Positions 52,333 to 61,438 of a DNA stretch of 64,000 nucleotides are shown one piece after another; positions within the stretch are counted from its first letter, which is position 1; each line of letters starts with the position of its first letter. Location: positions 620,001 to 684,000 of the forward strand of contig NZ_AP022560.1 in the NCBI RefSeq assembly GCF_010726085.1, read 5' to 3'. The notes under the pieces were generated by a model. It made no database searches and had not been told where the DNA came from. It saw nothing but the letters and a program-made list of their open reading frames with translations. Made by a program: the position numbers and the translations under genes. This stretch comes from Mycolicibacterium moriokaense (GTDB taxonomy: Bacteria > Actinomycetota > Actinomycetes > Mycobacteriales > Mycobacteriaceae).

Positions 52333-54639
52333 CTACGAGACGGGCGGGGTCTCCAATACGCCGCGTTCGTGCAGCTCCTCGATCTCCGCGGCGTCGAGGC
52401 CGAGCAGCTCGGCTGCGATCTCGGCGGTCTGCTCACCCAACAGCGGTGCCTGCCCCAGCGGCGGATCCGCCACATGGTCGCAGTGGATCTGAACGTTCTC
52501 CATCATGAACGGGACGTCTCCGTGCGGATGCAGCTCTTCCCGGAACGCGCGCCGCTGTTCGTAATACCTCCAGCCGGGGAGCTCGTTGGCGTGCATCACG
52601 GCGCCCGCAGGCACCCCCGCGTTCTGCAGGATCTCCATCGCCTCGGTCTTCGAGCGCTGCGCCGTCCAGGCGCGGACGGCCTCCAGATCGGCTGCGCCGA
52701 CGACCGTGCACAACGCCTCCCGGTCGGCCTCGTCCCGTGCGGTGATCGCGATCCAGTTGTCCTCACCGGCGGCGGGGAAGAGTCCCCAGATGGCGTCGTC
52801 GGCGGGTGCGTCGGCCCCGGCGCGCCCGCCCCTCTGCAAGGCGTCGGCGGCGATGTCGGCCGCGAGGTGGCTGAGCATGACTTCGGCCTGCGAGATGCTG
52901 GCCGACCCGCCCGCACCGGTGCGCTCCCTGCGCAACAGCAGGGCGATCGCCGACAGCGCGCCGATCCTGGCGGCGACGTGGTCCGGGTAGACGGTGACGG
53001 TGTCGCAGAAGGTGTCCGGGTCGTCCGGATACGTCCACAGGTTCGTGAAACCGACGGCGGCGCGAACCAGCGGACCGTACCCGAGGCGCTTGGCCCACGG
53101 GCCGTTCGGCCCGTACGCGGAACTGTCGACGACGACGATGCCCGGATTGATCTCCTTCAGCGTCGCGTAGTCCATGCCGAGCGCCTCGGCCACGCCCGGC
53201 TTGTAGTTCGTCAGCACGACGTCGGAAATCTTCACCAACCGGTGCGCGTACTCCCGGCCTTCGGCGGTGCGCATGTCGATGCCGATCGACCGCTTGTTGC
53301 GGTGGCCCGCGGCGAACGGCTGGGTCATCGATGTCGGCTTACCGATCCGCAGGCCGTCGGGATGCGCGGAGTGTTCGATCTTGACGACGTCGGCACCGAG
53401 ATCGCCGAACAGCCTGCCGGTGTCGGCGCCGACGACGATGACACCCAGGTCCAGGACGCGAATACCCTCCAGCGGCAGTCCTTCTCCACGACGATCGCGT
53501 GTCTTCAACAGCGGCGCTTCGGTAGGCCGGTCAGCCTGCGCCGGATTCGGCGCATTGAGCGCGCTGGCGCGGTGACCGTCGATTTCGGTGACGCCCACCG
53601 GAACTGGGGCCACCACACCGGCGGCCAGGCCGACGTCGCGGAAAAACCCACGCGCAGTGAAGTGTTCGGCGTTCAACGCCTCGGACAGTGTCAGCACTGC
53701 CGCCGTGGGCACGCCGTGGGCCTGGCCCTGCGCCTCCAACTCCGCGCGAGTCTTGTCCGCGCAGAAGCGTTCGATCGTGGCGAGCAGTTCCGGTGACCTG
53801 AAACGCTTTCCGAGCTTGTCGTAGGACGGGTCGGCGAACTCCTCCGGACTGCCCATCCACTTGAACATGCCATGCCATTGTCGCTTGGCCAGGACGCACA
53901 TGCGGACGTGGCCGTCCTTGCAGGCGATGATCGGGTAGCGCTGTTGTTCGGCGTTGAAATCGCGCTGCTGCGCGCTGACCGCGACGCCCGCCGAAGCGCT
54001 TCCTGCCGAGCCGAAGGGCGGGTCGAGGGTCTGCATCGCGCCGTCGAGAACGGAGAAGTCGATCAGATCGCCCTCGCCCGTGCGCAACCGGTCGAGATAG
54101 ACGGCCGCCGTCATCACGGCGGCCTGCGCGGCGGCGACGTGATACGGCAGCTCCGCCGGAGGTATCAGCGGCTCCCGGCCGGGAATGCCCGACCTCGACA
54201 ACTCGCTCGAGAGCGCGTGAAAAACCGGGGTGGTGCCCTGCCAACCGCGGTAGTCGTTGTCGCGGCCGAAGTCGCTGATCGACAGGATCACCAGCGCCGG
54301 ATACCGCTCGCGGAGGCGACGCACCGACAACGCCGTTTCGGCGGCCGATCCCGGCCGGGTGTTCTCGATGAGGATGTCAGCGCCGGCGAGCAGTCCCTCG
54401 AACTCCGCCGGGCCCTCGACGTCGACCACCGGCATGCCGTGGCGGTTAATCGCCGTCTGGATCGGCACCTCGTCGACGTGCGGGCCCACGACATCGTCGT
54501 CGGCGGTAATGCCGGGCACGTGGAGCGCCGTCACGTGGGCGCCCAGGTCGGCGAACAGGCGCCCGACGGCGGTCATCGGCCCCGAGGTCAGGTCCAGAAT
54601 CCGGGTGCCGCTCAGCGGGGGATCGTAGGAGTCGGCCAT
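52333..54639 (-). CDS. class III CoA transferase (CaiB/BaiF), fused double-length protein
   Basis: A 768-residue protein with two tandem CaiB/BaiF units. The first starts LSGTRILDLTSGPM and the second near residue 390 with LEGIRVLDLGVIVV. The first unit has Asp199 in FSVLDGAM, where family members carry the catalytic aspartate. The matching segment in the second reads ISQAEVML with Glu. It moves CoA between acids. It is followed upstream by two acyl-CoA dehydrogenase genes, so it probably activates their substrate. Confidence 0.9.
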   Translation of the reverse strand: MADSYDPPLSGTRILDLTSGPMTAVGRLFADLGAHVTALHVPGITADDDVVGPHVDEVPIQTAINRHGMPVVDVEGPAEFEGLLAGADILIENTRPGSAAETALSVRRLRERYPALVILSISDFGRDNDYRGWQGTTPVFHALSSELSRSGIPGREPLIPPAELPYHVAAAQAAVMTAAVYLDRLRTGEGDLIDFSVLDGAMQTLDPPFGSAGSASAGVAVSAQQRDFNAEQQRYPIIACKDGHVRMCVLAKRQWHGMFKWMGSPEEFADPSYDKLGKRFRSPELLATIERFCADKTRAELEAQGQAHGVPTAAVLTLSEALNAEHFTARGFFRDVGLAAGVVAPVPVGVTEIDGHRASALNAPNPAQADRPTEAPLLKTRDRRGEGLPLEGIRVLDLGVIVVGADTGRLFGDLGADVVKIEHSAHPDGLRIGKPTSMTQPFAAGHRNKRSIGIDMRTAEGREYAHRLVKISDVVLTNYKPGVAEALGMDYATLKEINPGIVVVDSSAYGPNGPWAKRLGYGPLVRAAVGFTNLWTYPDDPDTFCDTVTVYPDHVAARIGALSAIALLLRRERTGAGGSASISQAEVMLSHLAADIAADALQRGGRAGADAPADDAIWGLFPAAGEDNWIAITARDEADREALCTVVGAADLEAVRAWTAQRSKTEAMEILQNAGVPAGAVMHANELPGWRYYEQRRAFREELHPHGDVPFMMENVQIHCDHVADPPLGQAPLLGEQTAEIAAELLGLDAAEIEELHERGVLETPPVS

Positions 54640-54644
54640 CTGGG

Positions 54645-55838
54645 TCAGCTCCGGCGGGCCTGTCGGAACGGGATGTCGCGATCGGCCTCTGGCTCCTTGG
54701 GCAGGCCGAGCACGCGCTCACCGATGATGTTCCGCTGGATCTGGTCGGTGCCACCGCCGATCGAGGTGAAGAACGCGTTGAGCGTCAGGAAGTTGACGTC
54801 GTCGGCCACCGGATTATCGGGCCCGGCCAGCAGCGCCTCGGCGCCGATGATCTGTGTCTTCATCGCGGCCTCGGTGTGCAGGATCTTCGACATCGCGAGC
54901 TTGCCGAGGGACATGATCGAGCTCGAGGTGCCCACTGACGTACTGGCTTTCGCGCGGGCATTGTTGAGCCTGTTGAGTTCGCGCATGGCCAGCACCTTGG
55001 CCAGGGGATAGCGCACGGCGGGGTCATCGAGCTTGCCGTGTTCGCGGGCCAGCTCGATCAGGCTGTCGGCCTTGCGGTTTCGCGAACCGCGTCCGCTGTC
55101 GCCCATGATGGAGCGCTCATAGGCCAGCGCGGTCTGCAGCGCCCGCCAGCCGTTGCCCTCACCACCGAGGAGGTAGTCGTTGGACACCGCGGCGTCGTTG
55201 ATGAACACCTCGTTGAAGTGGGATTCGCCGGTGATCTGCACCAGCGGGCGCACTTCGATGCCGGGCTGCTTCATCGGCATGATGAACAGGCTCAGCCCCT
55301 TGTGCTTCGGCACGTCCCAGTCGGTACGGGCGAGCAGGAGCGCGTAGTCGGCGGTCTGTGCGCCCGACGTCCACACCTTCTGGCCGTTGACAACCCACTG
55401 ATCGCCATCTCGCACGGCGGTGGTGCGCACGCTGGCGAGGTCGGAGCCGGCGCCTGGCTCGCTGTAGAGCAGGCAGGTGCGGGCGCGTTCGACGAGGAAG
55501 TCGCGCAGCAGGTCGTTCTTGAGCTTGCCGGTGCCGAGCGCGAGCACGGTGTTGGCCGGGATGTTGTACTTGTCCTGGCGCGAGCCCGGAGCCTTGACGG
55601 CGGCGAACTCCTGCCCGATGACGTTGGCCAACTTGTTCGGGTAGCCGCGACCGAACCACTCGGCGGGATAGGTCGGCACGGCGTAGCCGGCTTCGAGCAC
55701 CTTCTCCAACCACGCGATCCGCTCGGGTGACGAGACCCAGGGGTCATCGGACTTGGGCAGAGGAGTCCAGTTGTCGCGCAACCACTCCCGGACCTCGGCG
55801 CGGAGTTCGTCAGGTGTCGGCAGTTCTTGGGTCGTCAT
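54645..55838 (-). CDS. acyl-CoA dehydrogenase (FadE family, large form)
   Basis: A 397-residue acyl-CoA dehydrogenase. It has YSEPGAGSDLASVRT, NGQKVWTSGAQTADYALLLA and GGGTDQIQRNIIGERVLGLP near the C-terminus. This is the type that often pairs with a second dehydrogenase to make a heteromeric enzyme in sterol or branched-acid breakdown. The next gene upstream is such a partner, one base away. Confidence 0.92.
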   Translation of the reverse strand: MTTQELPTPDELRAEVREWLRDNWTPLPKSDDPWVSSPERIAWLEKVLEAGYAVPTYPAEWFGRGYPNKLANVIGQEFAAVKAPGSRQDKYNIPANTVLALGTGKLKNDLLRDFLVERARTCLLYSEPGAGSDLASVRTTAVRDGDQWVVNGQKVWTSGAQTADYALLLARTDWDVPKHKGLSLFIMPMKQPGIEVRPLVQITGESHFNEVFINDAAVSNDYLLGGEGNGWRALQTALAYERSIMGDSGRGSRNRKADSLIELAREHGKLDDPAVRYPLAKVLAMRELNRLNNARAKASTSVGTSSSIMSLGKLAMSKILHTEAAMKTQIIGAEALLAGPDNPVADDVNFLTLNAFFTSIGGGTDQIQRNIIGERVLGLPKEPEADRDIPFRQARRS

Positions 55839-55839
55839 G

Positions 55840-56925
55840 TCAGGCACCTTTCGAGGTGAGGTAGCGCTCGCGATGCAGGCGCGGACCACCGAACAGTTGA
55901 AGTCCGGTGCGCGCCCGCCGCAGGAAGAGGTGGGCGGGATGCTCCCAGGTGAAGCCGATGCCGCCGTGCATCTGGATGGCGTTCATGGCGATGGTCTCGT
56001 ACGCCTCGGCGCAGGTGAATCCGGCCAATGCGGTTGCGCCGTCGGATGTCTCGCTGTTCGCAGCTTTCTCGGCAGCCGCGTGTTGTGCGGCAGAGGTGGC
56101 GTTCTCTACCTCGAGAAGCAGATCGGCGGCCATGTGCTTGAGCGCCTGGAAGCTACCGATCTGGCGGCCGAATTGGACGCGGGTCTTGAGGTATTCGACG
56201 GTCATGTCGAAGATCTTGCGGGCGCCGCCGACCTGCTCGCCCGCCGACGCGATGACCGCATAGTCCAGCGCGGTCTGCACGGCGTCCCAGCCCGCGGTGC
56301 CGAGGCGGCGTGCGGGGGTGTTCGTGAAGGTGAAGGCGGACAGGCGCACCGTCGGATCGAAAACCGTTGCGGCCGTGCGCTCGAAGTCACCGGTGACTTC
56401 GTACACGCCGATACCGTCTGCGGCCCGGGCGACCACGAGTACGACGTCCCCCACCTGACCCCAGGTGACGTAGTGGGCGGTGCCGGTGAGCGTGCCGTCG
56501 GCGTTGGCCTGCACGTCGACGCCGTCTGCGGTCCACGTGCCGGACTTGCCCGTGAGCGCGACGGTGCCGATCGAGGTGCCGTCGGCGAGGCCGGGCAGCA
56601 GCCGCTGCTTGTCGTCATCCGAGCCGGCGGCCTGGATGAGCGCGACCGACAGCACCGCGCTGGAAATGAAGGGTGCCGGCAGGAGGGCGGCGCCGGTCTC
56701 CTCAGCGACGGCTTCGAGTTCCAGAGCGCCGAAGCCGAGCCCACCATGGTCGTCGTCGACAAGCATGCCGAGAACGCCCTGCTCGGCAAGGTGGGTCCAC
56801 AAGTCGCGATCAAACCCCTCGTCGCTGCCCATCACGCGGCGCACGTCTTCTTCGGTGCACTTGTCGGCCAGCAGCTCGCCCACGGCCGTGCGCAGCTCCG
56901 CGCGTTCAGCCACACTGATCGTCAT
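55840..56925 (-). CDS. acyl-CoA dehydrogenase (FadE family, partner subunit)
   Basis: A 361-residue acyl-CoA dehydrogenase. Recognisable parts are GMLVDDDHGGLGFGALELEA, VRLSAFTFTNTPARRLG and IQMHGGIGFTWEHPAHLFLR, the last typical of the FadE27/28-like partner subunit with its catalytic Glu-type segment shifted. The start MTISVAE (56925) is chosen over 56955. It is one base from the downstream FadE, which suggests an alpha2beta2 enzyme; that is inference. Confidence 0.9.
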   Translation of the reverse strand: MTISVAERAELRTAVGELLADKCTEEDVRRVMGSDEGFDRDLWTHLAEQGVLGMLVDDDHGGLGFGALELEAVAEETGAALLPAPFISSAVLSVALIQAAGSDDDKQRLLPGLADGTSIGTVALTGKSGTWTADGVDVQANADGTLTGTAHYVTWGQVGDVVLVVARAADGIGVYEVTGDFERTAATVFDPTVRLSAFTFTNTPARRLGTAGWDAVQTALDYAVIASAGEQVGGARKIFDMTVEYLKTRVQFGRQIGSFQALKHMAADLLLEVENATSAAQHAAAEKAANSETSDGATALAGFTCAEAYETIAMNAIQMHGGIGFTWEHPAHLFLRRARTGLQLFGGPRLHRERYLTSKGA

Positions 56926-57030
56926 TCCCAAACCGCCTCTCCTAGCGGCATCCATGCTTGGCCTCGCATGGCCCGGTGTCCATCACGAATTTCGACACCG
57001 GCGGGTTTCCGATTGCGACATGTGTGCAGG

Positions 57031-57723
57031 TCAGGTCATGCTGCTACTCCTCAGGGGCTGGTCACCCCACCCCGAGGCGGCGACCAGGTCGAGGAATGTG
57101 AACGAGGTCCCGTTTAACACCTCGTTCAAGTGGGCGGGGAACGAGAACGGGGGAGCTTTCATCGGATTGGCCCGGGTGCCCTCGGCGATGGCCGAGGAGA
57201 TCGCGTATCCGAGGTCGTGTCGCGGCCAGGCGGTGTGCACCCGATCGGCGAACCCGGGCGAGAGAAGGTCCTTGGCCCTGCCGTCGATGTCGAGCGAGAT
57301 GCCCACGAAGCAGACGGACTGCACTGGGCCGAATCGTTCAGCCAAGCCGACACTGGTGTGCAGGGCGATGGACTGCCACACGGTGGTGACGCGATCCTCG
57401 GGTACCGATCGTTCACGGAGGAAGCGGGCGGCGGCGTCGGCACCGTCAACTTCGAAGCGCTGGTCACCGAGGGCGTAATCGGTGATGCCGAGGTCGTGCA
57501 GGATGCAGGCGAGGAAGAACAGTTCGTCGTCATAGTCGATGTCGCTGCGTAAGCCTTTGGCGGCAGCGAGTTCGCGCCCGAACAGGTAGCTGCGGACGCA
57601 GTGGTTGGTCAGGAAGGGCGGGGACACGTCGGCCGTCAATCGAAGGGCGGTGGAACAGATTTCGGAGTCCGGGAGGTTCCACTCGACGGGATCTCCCGGC
57701 ACGGACAGCTGGTCGTTGGTCAT
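57031..57723 (-). CDS. HD-domain phosphohydrolase-like protein
   Basis: A 230-residue HD protein with the metal-binding pair in CILHDLGITD, a first histidine in TNHCVRSYLFG and a further histidine in SIALHTSVG. It resembles cyanamide hydratase-like HD proteins. The start MTNDQLSVP is chosen. The 105-bp gap to the FadE operon shows no gene. Confidence 0.84.
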   Translation of the reverse strand: MTNDQLSVPGDPVEWNLPDSEICSTALRLTADVSPPFLTNHCVRSYLFGRELAAAKGLRSDIDYDDELFFLACILHDLGITDYALGDQRFEVDGADAAARFLRERSVPEDRVTTVWQSIALHTSVGLAERFGPVQSVCFVGISLDIDGRAKDLLSPGFADRVHTAWPRHDLGYAISSAIAEGTRANPMKAPPFSFPAHLNEVLNGTSFTFLDLVAASGWGDQPLRSSSMT

Positions 57724-57749
57724 ACCGTCACATTGCCGAGTCGCGGCAG

Positions 57750-57768
57750 GTCCGGACAGTTGCCGGAC
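57750..57768. promoter_or_regulatory. short dyad between divergent genes
   Basis: GTCCGG (57750-57755) pairs with CCGGAC (57763-57768) across seven bases. It lies in the 117-bp divergent gap between the HD gene and a small membrane protein gene. It may be an operator; symmetry is the only evidence. Confidence 0.3.
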
Positions 57769-57840
57769 GGACAACAATCGTCGGGATCTGGCCACGCCGG
57801 GCGGCGGTAGAGTCAGTGCGGTGATGGGTCTGGGGACGAC

Positions 57841-58074
57841 GTGTTGCTGCTGATACTCAAGATTGCTCTGATCGCGTTCATCCTGTGTGGGTTAGCGGCG
57901 ATTGTGACCGTGTACGTCATTCGCTCTCGCAGAGCGCATTACCGCGATCGGCCTGATCTGAGCCTGCAGCGCCCGTATTTCCGCGGCGTGCCACCGACTC
58001 CGCTACCGGAGTGGGTGCATTGGGACGAACTGGACTCCGAAGATCCTGACGAGGCGCCGTCTGCCCGACGTTAG
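57841..58074 (+). CDS. small single-pass membrane protein
   Basis: A 77-residue protein with one N-terminal membrane helix (residues 2-26, LLLILKIALIAFILCGLAAI) and a basic stop-transfer RSRRAHYRDR. A Pro/Trp-containing acidic tail, LPEWVHWDELDSEDPDE, follows. The start is GTG. It converges on the ESX-associated operon. No family is recognised. Confidence 0.7.
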   Translation: MLLLILKIALIAFILCGLAAIVTVYVIRSRRAHYRDRPDLSLQRPYFRGVPPTPLPEWVHWDELDSEDPDEAPSARR

Positions 58075-58091
58075 GCGGGTCCCGGGATAGG

Positions 58092-59225
58092 TCACCGCGG
58101 TCGCGTCATGATCGGCGGTGACGGGGGAAGCCCGCGCAAGCCACCGATAGGAACGCCGTTCTGATACGTGAACTGGCCGCCGCAGCCATCGGGCAGGTAG
58201 TAGGTGATATCCGCGTTCTTGGCTGACAGCACCGCAATCTCGTTGAGATCAATAGGTTTCCACCTGATATCCATGAACGTCATCGACTGCTCATTGCTGT
58301 CGACGACCCGGTTGTGCTGTTGGTACTCGTAGACGTTCTGAACCCAGCGTTGCTGCTGCCAGCGCCCGTTCTCGTGGACCATCTTCGTGTATGTCGTTGC
58401 CTCGTGGCCGGCAATCCGGAACCGGTACTGCTCTTCGAGTCTGCCGGCCGGTGGGTCGGCGGCCCAGCTCTTCCCCGGCGTGTACCAGCCCGTCGTGCCG
58501 CCAATCTTCAGCGGCGTGCCTTCCGGGAACGGATGGTACTGACGTGTCAATGGAGGGGGTCGCGTTCCGTTGGAGGGCAATGGGTTCATGTTTACCCAGT
58601 AGCCGAACCGTTCGTCGCCAATGAAGGGATTCGAGGCGGGGTCGACTGGCTGGCCCGGAATGAGCGGTGGTGGCTCGTCGGGAGTGTCGGTCTTGAAATC
58701 GACGCCCCGGATCGCGGATTCATGCTCGGGTGTCTGTTGGAAATCCAACGCTAAGTACTCATCGCGGAGACCGCGGATTCTCTGGGCGATATCGCGGGAT
58801 TCGGCGATTGAGCGGTGGATGATCTCGCGGAGCTGCTCGAATCCTTTCTGAGCGATCGCGAGTCGCAGCCGTTCCCCAGTCTCGCCCTGAGGCGTGTTCG
58901 CGGCGGCGTCGATCACTTGCTTGCGGACGGTGTCGAGATCGCGGCGACGGGCATCGGTAACGTCTGCGGATCGATCGACTTCTGAACGGAAGCGGTGGTC
59001 GACCGCAGCGAAGTGTCCAATTGCGTGGCGTTGTTTGGTATTCGCCGCGGCGTACTCGGTGGCGGCTGATCCGGACCAATGCGATCCGGGTGCCGCGGAC
59101 GCGAGAATAGATTCGGCGTGGCCTAGACGATCGCTGCTGTATTGCGCACCGCGGACAGGCGTCCCAGCCCCGAAACTCCGTCGTGTGTGCGACCACGTGG
59201 ACAGGAACGCGTTGATGATGCTCAT
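58092..59225 (-). CDS. WXG-containing EspA/E-like protein with unfamiliar C-terminal domain
   Basis: A 377-residue protein. Residues 1-160 are helical and contain Trp50-Ser-Gly in GSHWSGSAATEYAAANT, like ESX-associated EspA/E or WXG proteins. A Pro-rich bridge follows (about 190-215, EPPPLIPGQPVDPAS). The C-terminal about 160 residues form a separate domain rich in Trp, Tyr and Gln (YTPGKSW, YRFRIAGHEATTYTKMV, WQQQRWVQNVYEYQQ). This domain resembles nothing I recognise; a toxin or effector role is only a guess. The start overlaps the upstream gene as ATGA. Confidence 0.8.
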   Translation of the reverse strand: MSIINAFLSTWSHTRRSFGAGTPVRGAQYSSDRLGHAESILASAAPGSHWSGSAATEYAAANTKQRHAIGHFAAVDHRFRSEVDRSADVTDARRRDLDTVRKQVIDAAANTPQGETGERLRLAIAQKGFEQLREIIHRSIAESRDIAQRIRGLRDEYLALDFQQTPEHESAIRGVDFKTDTPDEPPPLIPGQPVDPASNPFIGDERFGYWVNMNPLPSNGTRPPPLTRQYHPFPEGTPLKIGGTTGWYTPGKSWAADPPAGRLEEQYRFRIAGHEATTYTKMVHENGRWQQQRWVQNVYEYQQHNRVVDSNEQSMTFMDIRWKPIDLNEIAVLSAKNADITYYLPDGCGGQFTYQNGVPIGGLRGLPPSPPIMTRPR

Positions 59226-61435
59226 ACGGTGCCCTCGCTGTTCACGGCGTCGGACATCAGCACACTCAGGTGCTGCCAGTAGATCCAATCGGCAATGGCG
59301 GCACGTTGAGCGGCAGGATCGGCGGCGGTGTGTGCGAGGTGCAATGCAAGCTCTCGTGCGTGGTCTGCATAGGTCACGAACGCCGCGAGTTGCACGGCAG
59401 CGCGGTCAGGAACGTTGCTCAACAGTGGACGAAACACCTCGAACCACAGCTGAGATCGTCGATCCTCGGGCGCGTTGGCGTCGGTTGAGGGTGGAGGCAG
59501 TAGGTCGGCCAAGCCGGAACCGCTCACAGCGGCGAGCTTCATCGCGGCGTCGGGGGCGATGACCTGTAGGCGGTGCCGCCCTGTGATGGCCCCGTTCTCG
59601 GGGATGTCATCCGGCCGTAGGACGATCTTCGGGGTACCCGGGTCGAATCCCTTGAACTGGTCTTCGGTGGCGATGACAGCGCGCAGATCGGTGTTGTGGT
59701 ATTGGGCCCAACCATGAAGGGCGAGAATAGGATACGTCGTCCAAGCGGCGCGGACGCTGGCGGGGATGGATTCGTCGGCGGTGGCCATCTTGACGTGCTC
59801 GGGCAGGTTCACTCCCTCAGGTATGTAGGCCAGTCCGTAGTTGTTGGCGACGACGATGGTTCCGTCCTTCGCCAGGCCGGTTATCCAGAAGAATCCGACA
59901 TCGGTGATACCGACGTTGAGGGCGGCGGCGATACGTTGAGCCAACATCGCGGGATCGGTGCCGGGGGCACGACGGCGCAGAGCGCCTGCTGTCGCCGCTA
60001 CAGCAGCGGCTTCACGATGGGCGCGCGCGGCCGAAACCGGAACTGGTGCAGGGGCTCCCACAGAGCTGGGGCCGGCGGCGGCGACTGGCATTGACGGGCC
60101 GACGGGTCCTGCTGATGCGACGGGTGCCGCGGGCGACGGCGTTGGAGGCGGGCCCAGGGGTATCGGCGAACCTGGAGCCGGTGCCGACGGCCCGGGTGGT
60201 GGCGCGACTGGCGCTGGGGCGCCAGCAGCAGGAGCCGATGTTACGGGCGTTTGGGTAGGAGCGGGTGGCGCGTCGAGGACCGGTGGTGTCGTCAATGGCG
60301 GTGCGATCGGAGCGGAGCCAAGCGATGTTGCCGGTTGGGTTGGCAGGATTGGTGTTTGGGCGGCTTTCGTTGCGGCTTCGGCCATTGCTCTGTGGAACTC
60401 GGTCAGCTGTTGTTGGGGCGTAACGGGCGCCGCGCCAGCGGTACTCGGCACGCTGGGCGCGGATGGCGAGGGTGTCGAAGGGGTCGACAGCGGGCTCGAA
60501 GGTACTCCGATGCTCGGAGCTGATGGCGCGCTCGGAGTCGAAGGCGCACTGGGCATTCCGGGTACCCGAGGGACCCCGGGTATCGCTGGCCCTGGTACAG
60601 CGGGAGGCATGCCAGCGGTAGGACCCTCCATATTCGATGTCAGAGATGGCCTCCTGACCGTGTCGCTTTCACCCGAGGCTGGCACGGTCGGTGCCGGTGG
60701 CGGAGGGCTATAGACCTTGGCAGGTTCGTCCACTGACGGCATCTTGCTGGTATCACTCCCGCCCGACCCCCGTGAATTCGGTGCTGCCGGGAGTGGAGTC
60801 GACGCCCCTGGCGCAGGAGCAAGGCTTGCGTGGTCGCCGAAAGACATGTTGCTCGCACGAATCCGGCTACCCTCTGCGGAAGCGTCATCAACAGTGTTAT
60901 CTTCGTGATTGTTGGCATCGCTAGCTACCGAATCGCTGCGACCTTCCACAGGCTTTCCCGAAATGCGCGATCCAGCAGTATCAACGATGTCCACGTTCTC
61001 GCTGCGAGTGGCATCGATGATGGCTTGAATCGCCGACTTCTTCTCAGAATCCGCGCCTTTGGTGTCCTCGACGACACTAATCAGGTTGTTCGCTTTCTCG
61101 ACGTTTGCGATGACCGCGTTCTTGGCGTTAATCACCGTGGCCATGCTGTCCCTGAAAATTTTCACAGAAGAGTCGAGTCGATCTTTGAGGCCCTCTAGGT
61201 CAACGATCTGTCTGTCGAGGCCGATATTGGCGGCCGCTGCGCCCATGCCTGACCAGATGCCAACGCCGCTAAACATAAGGAGTCGCTGCTCCTTTACCGC
61301 GTCGAGTTGCGAGCCAACTGTGGTCGAAAGTGACTCGAAGGTCTCCGCGCAGGTACCCAACGCATCCTCATCTACGTCTGGCCACGCTGGCGGTGCAGCC
61401 ATTCCACAGGGATCAGCTGGCCTGCCGATAGCCAT
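59222..61435 (-). CDS. ESX-associated Pro-rich protein (Rv3899c/DUF5631-like C-terminus)
   Basis: A 737-residue protein. The N-terminal about 160 residues are helical with a WSG motif at 61-63 (GIWSGMGAAAANIG). A low-complexity Pro/Ala/Ser linker spans about 200-470. The C-terminal about 240 residues form a domain with VGFFWITGLAKDGTIVVANN, YGLAYIPEGVNLP and WAQYHNTDLRAVIAT. From memory this resembles the M. tuberculosis Rv3899c-type proteins linked to type VII secretion. The N-terminal third is visibly less GC-rich than its surroundings. It starts 3 bases after the upstream gene's stop. Confidence 0.8.
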   Translation of the reverse strand: MAIGRPADPCGMAAPPAWPDVDEDALGTCAETFESLSTTVGSQLDAVKEQRLLMFSGVGIWSGMGAAAANIGLDRQIVDLEGLKDRLDSSVKIFRDSMATVINAKNAVIANVEKANNLISVVEDTKGADSEKKSAIQAIIDATRSENVDIVDTAGSRISGKPVEGRSDSVASDANNHEDNTVDDASAEGSRIRASNMSFGDHASLAPAPGASTPLPAAPNSRGSGGSDTSKMPSVDEPAKVYSPPPPAPTVPASGESDTVRRPSLTSNMEGPTAGMPPAVPGPAIPGVPRVPGMPSAPSTPSAPSAPSIGVPSSPLSTPSTPSPSAPSVPSTAGAAPVTPQQQLTEFHRAMAEAATKAAQTPILPTQPATSLGSAPIAPPLTTPPVLDAPPAPTQTPVTSAPAAGAPAPVAPPPGPSAPAPGSPIPLGPPPTPSPAAPVASAGPVGPSMPVAAAGPSSVGAPAPVPVSAARAHREAAAVAATAGALRRRAPGTDPAMLAQRIAAALNVGITDVGFFWITGLAKDGTIVVANNYGLAYIPEGVNLPEHVKMATADESIPASVRAAWTTYPILALHGWAQYHNTDLRAVIATEDQFKGFDPGTPKIVLRPDDIPENGAITGRHRLQVIAPDAAMKLAAVSGSGLADLLPPPSTDANAPEDRRSQLWFEVFRPLLSNVPDRAAVQLAAFVTYADHARELALHLAHTAADPAAQRAAIADWIYWQHLSVLMSDAVNSEGTV

Positions 61436-61438
61436 CCG

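Noticed and set aside
52330..53796. Long plus-strand open frame opposite the CoA transferase
   Set aside because: Antisense shadow with Arg/Val/Asp bias; the minus-strand frame carries two clear CaiB/BaiF domains.
53872..55011. Plus-strand frame spanning the CoA transferase and FadE genes
   Set aside because: It crosses the junction of two well-supported minus-strand genes and has no domain.
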